A stretch of DNA of 5,734 nt from an uncultured Collinsella sp. (GTDB lineage: Bacteria > Actinomycetota > Coriobacteriia > Coriobacteriales > Coriobacteriaceae): positions 1 to 5,734 of the forward strand of contig CAUAGV010000118.1 in assembly GCA_958428675.1 (NCBI GenBank), read 5' to 3'. Positions 1 to 4,542 of the stretch are shown here, in pieces (the first letter of the stretch is position 1; every line of letters begins with the position of its first letter). The notes under the pieces are model-generated. The model had not been told where the DNA came from. It did not search any database and saw only the letters and a program-made list of their open reading frames with translations. The translations under genes were made by a program, and so were the position numbers.

Positions 1-1306
1 GCTCAAAAAAGGAAAAGGTACCTGGCGCCAGCAGCGTGCGATTGCGCTCAACAAGCACATGGGCGAGGGTATGCGTTTTCGCAACAAGATGGCCTATGAC
101 CTTATCCGCGGAATTCCCCAGATGATGGGCCTGCGCACGCAGTTTGTGCATCTGTGGGTGTGCGACCAAACCGAAAAGTCCAACGATACCTTTGAGGACT
201 ACGGCCTGTTTACACAGGTGGAGCAGCTCAACAAGACGGCGCTTAAGGCGCATGGCCTGGATAAGAGCGGGCACCTGTACAAGGTGAACAGCTTTGATTT
301 CCATCGCTACGAGGACACCATTAAGCTTGCCGATGATCCCGACTACAACCAGGCAAACTTCGAGGGCATGCTCGAGATTAAGGGCGATTCGGACCACACC
401 AAGCTCATCGAGATGCTCGACGCCCTCAACGACGAATCGCAAAAGATCGATGACGTGCTCGACACCTACTTTGATACCGAGAACCTGGTCTATTGGCTGG
501 CGTTTCAGATTCTGACGGGCAACTGCGATACGCAGAACCGCAACTGCTATCTGTACAGCCCGCTCAACTCCAATACGTGGTACATCCTCGATTGGGATAA
601 CGACGGTATGCTACGCAAGCTTGAGCTGAGCCTGAAGGGGTTTTCGGACTACGCGAGCTGGGAGCGCGGCGCAAGCAACTACTGGGGCAACGTGCTATTC
701 AATCGTGCGCTGCGCAGCAAATCGTTCCGCAGCGAGCTCGACCGCGCCGTAAAGGACCTGCGCTCGTATATGACCGAGGCGCGCCTGAGCAAGATGATTA
801 AACATTATCGTGAGGTTACCGAGTCGCTGGTCTTTGCTTTGCCCGATATCGACAACCTGCCTGTCACCAAGGACCAATACGAGCAGATTGCCACGGCGAT
901 TCCCTCCGAGATCGAGGAGAACTACAAGAGCTTTCGCGAGAGCTATAAAAAGCCCATGCCGTTCTACATTGGCGTGCCGCAGATCGATAACGGTAAGCTG
1001 CGCATTAACTGGGATGCGTCCTACGACTTTAAGGCGCGTGACATTCGCTATACCGTGGAGCTGGCGCGCGACTATGCCATCAAGGACGTACTTTTTAAGG
1101 CCGAGGACGTGCTGCTGCCCGAGGTGACCTGCGATGCACCCGATGCCGGCCAGTATTTTGTGCGCGTGCGTGCCACCAACTCAGACGGCTATACGCAGGA
1201 TGCGTTTGACTACTATGTGACCGACGACGGCAAGCACTACGGCATGAAGTGTTTTTACGTGCAGGACGGCGGTAAGGTCGTGGAGGATACGTATGAGGAG
1301 GGCTAG
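1..1306 (+). CDS. CotH-family kinase-like protein, C-terminal part (5' end outside window)
   Basis: The frame is open to the left edge (first full codon at base 2), so the Met codon at 59 is internal: the sequence before it (LKKGKGTWRQQRAIALNKH) already continues into the family's RNKMAYDL segment. Residues below are counted from that Met. The CotH signature is visible: N155-x-D157, N162-x-Y-L-Y (nt 521-556), then D178-W-D180 (nt 590-598), which matches the family pattern N-x-D...N-x-YLY...WDxD containing the metal-binding aspartate. CotH proteins are atypical protein kinases, known from Bacillus spore coat and common as secreted or surface proteins elsewhere. Residues about 300-390 look like a separate fibronectin-III/Ig-like beta-sandwich (KLRINWD, YTVELARD, GQYFVRVRATNSDG). 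Any signal peptide lies outside the window. It is the first visible gene of a likely operon and its end overlaps the next gene by 14 bases. The substrate is unknown. Family assignment is strong; kinase activity is inferred. Confidence 0.87.
   Translation, partial: LKKGKGTWRQQRAIALNKHMGEGMRFRNKMAYDLIRGIPQMMGLRTQFVHLWVCDQTEKSNDTFEDYGLFTQVEQLNKTALKAHGLDKSGHLYKVNSFDFHRYEDTIKLADDPDYNQANFEGMLEIKGDSDHTKLIEMLDALNDESQKIDDVLDTYFDTENLVYWLAFQILTGNCDTQNRNCYLYSPLNSNTWYILDWDNDGMLRKLELSLKGFSDYASWERGASNYWGNVLFNRALRSKSFRSELDRAVKDLRSYMTEARLSKMIKHYREVTESLVFALPDIDNLPVTKDQYEQIATAIPSEIEENYKSFRESYKKPMPFYIGVPQIDNGKLRINWDASYDFKARDIRYTVELARDYAIKDVLFKAEDVLLPEVTCDAPDAGQYFVRVRATNSDGYTQDAFDYYVTDDGKHYGMKCFYVQDGGKVVEDTYEEG
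1282..1286 (+). promoter_or_regulatory. Ribosome binding site of the VTC-domain gene, inside the CotH gene
   Basis: GGAGG lies 6 bases before the ATG at 1293, within the last codons of the upstream gene. It supports the ATG at 1293 as the start and hence the 14-base overlap, an arrangement that favours translational coupling of the two proteins. Confidence 0.6.
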
Positions 1307-2084
1307 CGCGCTGCTTGAGCGCCTGGCGGCACCTCCCGCGCGTGCCACGCAGGAGCGTTACCGCCACGAGCTCAAATATCTCATTAACGAGGGCGAGCAC
1401 GCCGCGCTTGCCTGTCGCATGGCGCCGGTGTTTAAACTGGATAAGTATGCGCGGGCGGGTGGTTACACCATTCGCAGCCTGTACTTTGACGACTACTGCA
1501 ACTCGGCCTACGAGGAAAAAGACGCCGGTATTCTCATGCGCAAAAAGTATCGCTTGCGCATCTATAACGGCAGCGACAAGGTGATTAAGCTCGAGCGCAA
1601 AAAGAAGTACGGTAGCTGGATCTACAAGGAGGACGCGCCGCTCACGCGCGGCGAGTTTGAGCAGATCCTTGCTGGCGACTACGACTTTTTGCTGAGGAGC
1701 CCCTATCCGCTCTGTCGCGAGTTCTACATCGAGTGCATCTGCAATATGATGCGCCCGCGGACCATCGTGGACTACGAGCGCGAGCCGTGGGTGATGGACG
1801 AGGGTACCGTGCGCATTACCTTTGATAGCAACGTGCGTGCGGCGGTGGGGAGCTTTGACATCTTTGACGCGACGTTGCCCGCGTTACCCGTGCTGGAGCC
1901 CGGCAAGCTTGTGATGGAGGTCAAGTTTACCGAGTTTTGTCCGCAGCTGGTGCGCGATATGGTGCCGCCGGGTGCGGCCGAACTCACGGCGGTTTCTAAG
2001 TACTGCCTGTGTTATGACAAGACCGCCTACCTGCGCGGTTTTAACTACTGGGAATCGGATTTTGGGAACCGAGGGGATATTTAA
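1293..2084 (+). CDS. VTC-domain protein, polyphosphate polymerase-like
   Basis: A 263-residue protein consisting almost entirely of one VTC domain (about 21-250), the beta-tunnel fold of the yeast vacuolar transporter chaperone Vtc4 that polymerises ATP gamma-phosphate into polyphosphate. The basic tunnel pattern can be read in order: HELKYLI (25-31, K28), R61 in RSLYFDD, R87 and R89 in KYRLRIYN, K99 and E101 in KLERKKK, R174 in VRITFD, E209 and K211 in VMEVKF, K236 in SKY. By analogy with Vtc4, the basic residues bind phosphate and E209 would hold the metal. No signal peptide or membrane segment is seen, so it is probably cytoplasmic and may dock on the membrane protein encoded next. The first 20 residues are a poorly conserved extension. 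It sits between CotH and DUF4956 genes, the usual company of bacterial VTC proteins. The domain is clear; polyphosphate as the actual product is inference. Confidence 0.9.
   Translation: MRRASALLERLAAPPARATQERYRHELKYLINEGEHAALACRMAPVFKLDKYARAGGYTIRSLYFDDYCNSAYEEKDAGILMRKKYRLRIYNGSDKVIKLERKKKYGSWIYKEDAPLTRGEFEQILAGDYDFLLRSPYPLCREFYIECICNMMRPRTIVDYEREPWVMDEGTVRITFDSNVRAAVGSFDIFDATLPALPVLEPGKLVMEVKFTEFCPQLVRDMVPPGAAELTAVSKYCLCYDKTAYLRGFNYWESDFGNRGDI
2071..2076 (+). promoter_or_regulatory. Weak ribosome binding site of the DUF4956 gene
   Basis: GAGGGG lies 11 bases before the ATG at 2088, a longer spacing than usual, inside the end of the VTC gene. The VTC stop is only 3 bases before the ATG, so re-initiation by terminating ribosomes may contribute. 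Confidence 0.4.
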
Positions 2085-2087
2085 ACC

Positions 2088-2753
2088 ATGAGCACCAGGG
2101 ACTTTTTTAAGAACTCCGTCTTGGAGGCGTTTGGTCAGGTCGACCCTGCCAAGATTGGCCAGTCGCTGCTCGTGGCGCTCGCCATGGGCATCCTGATCTA
2201 CTACGTGTACAAGCGCTTTTTTACTGGCGTGGTCTATTCGCGCAGTTTTGCCGTGACGCTTGTAGGCATGTGCGTGCTCACCTGCATGGTCACGCTCGCG
2301 ATCTCGACAAACGTGGTCATCTCGCTCGGTATGGTCGGTGCTCTGTCCATCGTTCGTTACCGTACGGCGGTCAAGGACCCGCTCGACCTGCTGTATCTGT
2401 TTTGGGCCATTACGACGGGCATTACGGCCGGCGCCGGCATGTATGCGCTCGTGGGGCTCACGGCCGTGGTGATCGTGGTGATGATCGCCGGCTTTGCGAG
2501 CCACCAGGACAAGGCGCGCGTGTACATGATGGTCATCCACTACACGGGGCAGACCACCGGCGATGATATCGTGCGTGCATTTGGGCGCACCAAGTTTTCC
2601 GTCAAGTCCAAGACGATGCGCGGTGACAAGGTCGAGATGGCCGTCGAGGTGTTCTCGGACGGTGTGGATATGCCCTACGCCGATGCGATTCGCGCGCTCG
2701 ACGGCGTGGAAGATCTAACGTTGATCCAATACAACGGCGAATATCACGGCTAG
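2088..2753 (+). CDS. DUF4956 domain-containing multi-pass membrane protein
   Basis: 221 residues. Hydrophobic segments at about 25-45, 52-72, 76-89 and 100-138 (the last long enough for two crossings) predict four or five membrane passes. The hallmark of DUF4956 is present between segments: VGALSIVRYRTAVKDP (83-98) followed by LDLLYLFWAITTGITAGAG (99-117). The rest (about 142-221) is soluble and reads as an alternating beta/alpha unit (RVYMMVIHYTG, DDIVRAFG, KVEMAVEVFS, ADAIRALDGVEDLTLIQYN) resembling a ferredoxin/ACT-like fold, broadly like the tail of MgtC-type membrane proteins; that comparison is my inference. It begins 3 bases after the VTC gene and is surely co-translated with it. DUF4956 has no established biochemical role. 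Pairing with VTC proteins suggests it anchors the polymerase or passes its product across the membrane, as the membrane parts of the yeast VTC complex do. Confidence 0.9.
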   Translation: MSTRDFFKNSVLEAFGQVDPAKIGQSLLVALAMGILIYYVYKRFFTGVVYSRSFAVTLVGMCVLTCMVTLAISTNVVISLGMVGALSIVRYRTAVKDPLDLLYLFWAITTGITAGAGMYALVGLTAVVIVVMIAGFASHQDKARVYMMVIHYTGQTTGDDIVRAFGRTKFSVKSKTMRGDKVEMAVEVFSDGVDMPYADAIRALDGVEDLTLIQYNGEYHG

Positions 2754-2771
2754 TTTGGTTCAGTTTTATTT

Positions 2772-2777
2772 AAGGGG
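2772..2777 (+). promoter_or_regulatory. Ribosome binding site for the GTG start at 2787
   Basis: AAGGGG with a 9-base spacer to GTG. The frame has a stop at 2751 (the end of the DUF4956 gene), so the protein cannot extend further upstream than this short gap. The site supports GTG 2787 over the GTG two codons later. Confidence 0.5.
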
Positions 2778-2786
2778 CGGTGTCGC

Positions 2787-3779
2787 GTGGATGTGCAGCA
2801 GCTTGAAGAGACCTGGGCCGTAAGGGCCGGCGCACGTGAAACGTGCCTTGTTGCGGCCTCGCATGTGCCGGCGGCGCTGTCGATGCTGGGGATTGTGCAG
2901 CCCGGCGATCGCTTGGTGACCTTTGCGGACGACTTTGCCGATGCGTTTGCCTGCGGCTTTGATGGCTGCGATGTTGCGCTGGTGGGGGAGCCCGCGGCTG
3001 CGGCGTTTGCTGCTGCGTCCGAGGGCTTTGATGCTTCGTTTGATGCCGAGGGGCCGCACCTGTGGTGGTTTGTCAACTCCATCGGCGGGTTTGGCCTGCG
3101 TGTGCCCGACCTTCGCGCTCTGGGCCGCGCGGCTCGCGAGGCGCATGCGCTGCTCGTGGTTGATAACACTGTGTCGGGCGTCTTTGGGTGCAACCCGCTG
3201 CGTCTGGGCGCCGTGCTTTCGCTCGAGGCGCTCGACCGCGTGTGTGCCGGCGTTGCGCCGCGCAAGCTCGTCGCCGCTTCGGTGGCGCGCTCGCAGCTTA
3301 AGCGCCATCGCGTGGATGCCGCCGCCGAGTGTGCGCATGCGCTTCTTGCGGATTGCGGTGCGTCTGCACTCGACCTTTCTGTTAATGAGACTTGCATGCT
3401 GGAGCGGGGGCTGTCTTCGCTCGACGCTCGCATGCAGGCCCACTTCGACCGCGCCCGTGCGCTGGCCGAGTATCTGGCCGCCAACGAGATGGTACGCAAC
3501 GTGCGCTATCCCGGGCTGACCTCGCATCCCGACCATGCGGTTGCAACGGGAATCCTCGAGCACGGCTTTGGCCCCGCAGTTGAGTTTGACCTTATCGAGC
3601 GTAGCGCGGGTGATCTCTTCGATGCTTTGCCGGGGGAGTTTCGCACATCGCCCGCCGGCGGCGCAACGACGCGCCTTTCGGCTCCACGCGGCAAGCAGGG
3701 GAGTACCACCCGCCTCTTCGCCGGTACCGACGATCCCCTGCAGGTGGCTGCCACTCTCGATAACGCCCTTCGCAAGTAG
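2787..3779 (+). CDS. Short Cys/Met-metabolism PLP-enzyme family protein lacking the PLP lysine
   Basis: 330 residues with a GTG start; members such as cystathionine gamma-synthase, cystathionine lyases and O-acetylhomoserine sulfhydrylase usually have about 380-430. Family landmarks: PGDRLVTF (39-46), LLVVDNT (122-128, where D126 would contact the PLP ring nitrogen), LERGLSSLDARM (205-216), VRNVRYPGLTSHPDH (236-250), and a C-terminal TTRLFAGTDDP (307-317) matching the substrate-carboxylate arginine segment. What is missing: the family S-x-T-K with its Schiff-base lysine reads A148-L-D-R151. R151 (codon CGC at 3237) lies exactly 25 residues after D126, the spacing seen in known members. The N-terminal YSR PLP-phosphate loop is also absent. 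It may be a pseudoenzyme, a regulatory or binding protein, or a decaying but still open gene. It follows the DUF4956 gene by 33 bases, so it may share its transcript. Family assignment is good; function is unknown. Confidence 0.85.
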   Translation: MDVQQLEETWAVRAGARETCLVAASHVPAALSMLGIVQPGDRLVTFADDFADAFACGFDGCDVALVGEPAAAAFAAASEGFDASFDAEGPHLWWFVNSIGGFGLRVPDLRALGRAAREAHALLVVDNTVSGVFGCNPLRLGAVLSLEALDRVCAGVAPRKLVAASVARSQLKRHRVDAAAECAHALLADCGASALDLSVNETCMLERGLSSLDARMQAHFDRARALAEYLAANEMVRNVRYPGLTSHPDHAVATGILEHGFGPAVEFDLIERSAGDLFDALPGEFRTSPAGGATTRLSAPRGKQGSTTRLFAGTDDPLQVAATLDNALRK

Positions 3780-3796
3780 CTAATCGGGGTCTGTGT

Positions 3797-3951
3797 CACG
3801 AAAACGGCCTATTTACTACGTTTAAGCAATAGGGTTCGACCACACCCGCCTATTTTGAAAATTACCAAGCTGTTTACCAGCGGTTTCTTTTCATAATGTC
3901 CGGTATGGCCGTGGGTATTCAACTAAACGTAGTAGATGGGCCCGTTTTGTG
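3797..3951. repeat. 155-bp imperfect palindromic element between convergent genes
   Basis: The outer arms 3797-3824 and 3924-3951 are inverted copies matching at 23 of 28 positions without gaps, including a perfect 11-base core TACTACGTTTA / TAAACGTAGTA. Inner pairs share the same centre near 3874: AATA 3828-3831 with TATT 3916-3919; 3837-3848 with 3901-3911 (one gap); ATTTTGAAAA 3852-3861 with 3888-3897 (9 of 10); ACC 3864-3866 with GGT 3882-3884; and an apex GCTG-TTTAC-CAGC at 3869-3881. Either strand could therefore fold into one long hairpin. No reading frame of note lies within, and I see no clear target-site duplication. A TTTT run sits in the distal arm on each strand (GGCCCGTTTTG plus, GGCCGTTTTC minus). 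A dispersed intergenic palindrome (MITE- or REP-like) is my leading interpretation, possibly serving as a bidirectional terminator. Confidence 0.8.
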
Positions 3952-3975
3952 GCGCGAGCCTCAACCCGAGGGCGC
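3952..3975. other. Small bulged hairpin beside the palindrome
   Basis: GCGC (3952-3955) can pair with GCGC (3972-3975), and CCTC (3959-3962) with GAGG (3968-3971), around an AACCC loop with a GAG bulge on one side. No T-run follows on either strand, so it is not a standard terminator by itself. It lies 3' of the minus-strand regulator gene. The rest of 3976-4001 shows nothing I can name. Confidence 0.3.
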
Positions 3976-4001
3976 TGTGGGCTAAAAACCGCCTAAAAGG
4001 A

Positions 4002-4349
4002 CTACTCTGCATTGATGCTGGCGATGAGGTCGTTGGCTTTGGTGGCGATGACGTTGTTGATGTCGGTCTGCAGCTCCTCGTAGACCGCTATGGCACGCTC
4101 GCCGGCGGGGGTGAGGGTGGATCCGCGGGCGCCGTCGCGCTCGATGAGTTTGCAGCCCAGCTGACCTTCGGCCTCGTTTACGATGCGCCAGGCCTTGGAA
4201 TACGCCATACCCATGCTCTTGGCGGCACGGTTGAGCGAGTGCTCGCGGGCGATACCTTGCAGCAACAAGACGCAGCCGTGGCCGAAGACGCCCGGCAGGT
4301 CTTTGTCGCACGCTTGAATGACCAACTTTGCCGTCGTCTTGTACTCCAT
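4002..4349 (-). CDS. Stand-alone ModE-like winged helix-turn-helix transcriptional regulator
   Basis: 115 residues. A winged-helix DNA-binding domain fills most of the protein: helix-turn-helix at about 36-60 (HSLNRAAKSMGMAYSKAWRI), then LGCKLIERDGARGSTLTPAG (64-83) forming the wing, in the pattern of the LysR/ModE N-terminal domain. ModE continues into molybdate-binding MOP domains; here only a helix of about 30 residues (84-115, EELQTDINNVIATKAND) follows, probably for dimerisation, so no ligand domain is visible. ATG 4349 is the only candidate start: an in-frame TAG lies 8 codons upstream. GGAG sits just 3 bases before it and GGGGAG 11 bases before it, so neither spacing is ideal. It diverges from guaB across 193 bp and converges with the PLP-family gene. 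Its target is not visible; itself or guaB are the nearest candidates. Confidence 0.85.
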   Translation of the reverse strand: MEYKTTAKLVIQACDKDLPGVFGHGCVLLLQGIAREHSLNRAAKSMGMAYSKAWRIVNEAEGQLGCKLIERDGARGSTLTPAGERAIAVYEELQTDINNVIATKANDLIASINAE

Positions 4350-4375
4350 GTGCTCCGCATCTCCCCGCTAAAGTG

Positions 4376-4394
4376 TTTGCTGGGTAAACGCAAA
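4376..4394. promoter_or_regulatory. Possible operator upstream of the winged-helix regulator
   Basis: An inverted repeat TTTGC-N9-GCAAA, also containing the overlapping pair GTTT/AAAC, begins 26 bp upstream of the regulator's start codon, where an autorepressor would commonly bind. The arms are short, so chance occurrence is quite possible. Confidence 0.25.
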
Positions 4395-4434
4395 GCCTGC
4401 GTCAAACCCTCGTGTGCTCTTCTTAAATCATGCA

Positions 4435-4463
4435 TTGTAGCAGTCAAAGTGCGTTAAGATACT
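4435..4463 (+). promoter_or_regulatory. Candidate guaB promoter
   Basis: TTGTAG (4435-4440) and GATACT (4458-4463) with a 17-base spacer: 3 of 6 and 4 of 6 matches to the sigma-70 consensus. Transcription would start near 4470, leaving a leader of about 73 bases before the ATG at 4543. TAAGAT (4455-4460) is an alternative -10 box but lacks a convincing -35 at the right distance. Confidence 0.35.
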
Positions 4464-4472
4464 TCCCCAGTA

Positions 4473-4492
4473 TTGGGCGCCCAAGGTTGGGC
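4473..4492. promoter_or_regulatory. Alternating TTGGGC/GCCCAA motif at the predicted guaB transcript start
   Basis: A perfect 12-bp palindrome TTGGGCGCCCAA (4473-4484) shares its right half with a second inverted repeat GCCCAA-GG-TTGGGC (4479-4492). The middle half-site can thus pair with either neighbour. As DNA it resembles a multi-half-site operator; as RNA it could form two mutually exclusive stems at the 5' end of the guaB leader. No known riboswitch consensus is recognised. Confidence 0.45.
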
Positions 4493-4532
4493 TGGGTCCT
4501 ATGAGGCCTGCAGCCGACCGGTCGCATGGAAA

Positions 4533-4538
4533 AAGGAG
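4533..4538 (+). promoter_or_regulatory. Strong ribosome binding site of guaB
   Basis: AAGGAG within an A-rich tract, 4 bases before ATG 4543. It is the best Shine-Dalgarno match in the window and fits a highly expressed housekeeping gene. Confidence 0.75.
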
Positions 4539-4542
4539 AAAC

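Noticed and set aside
59..61. ATG at 59 as the start of the CotH-like gene
   Set aside because: The frame stays open to the left edge and the preceding residues fit the CotH domain, so the gene begins outside the window.
1884..2540. 218-codon open frame on the minus strand across the VTC/DUF4956 junction
   Set aside because: Its translation is His/Arg/Asp-rich and without motifs, and it lies opposite two well-supported genes. It is a GC-bias shadow.
2750..3563. Two long overlapping minus-strand frames opposite the PLP-family gene
   Set aside because: The plus-strand frame carries recognisable family motifs along its length; the antisense translations are Ala/Arg/Ser-rich and resemble nothing.
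3797..3951. Insertion sequence or CRISPR repeat
   Set aside because: No transposase frame, no target-site duplication and no regular spacer-repeat array are present; only one palindromic unit is seen.
3936..4457. 173-codon plus-strand frame over the winged-helix gene
   Set aside because: The minus-strand frame has a clear helix-turn-helix and wing. The plus frame begins inside the palindromic element, has no ribosome binding site and has no motif.
4464..4542. Guanine or other purine riboswitch in the guaB leader
   Set aside because: The leader is short and holds only the TTGGGC/GCCCAA stems. The conserved loop and junction bases of purine riboswitches are not seen.
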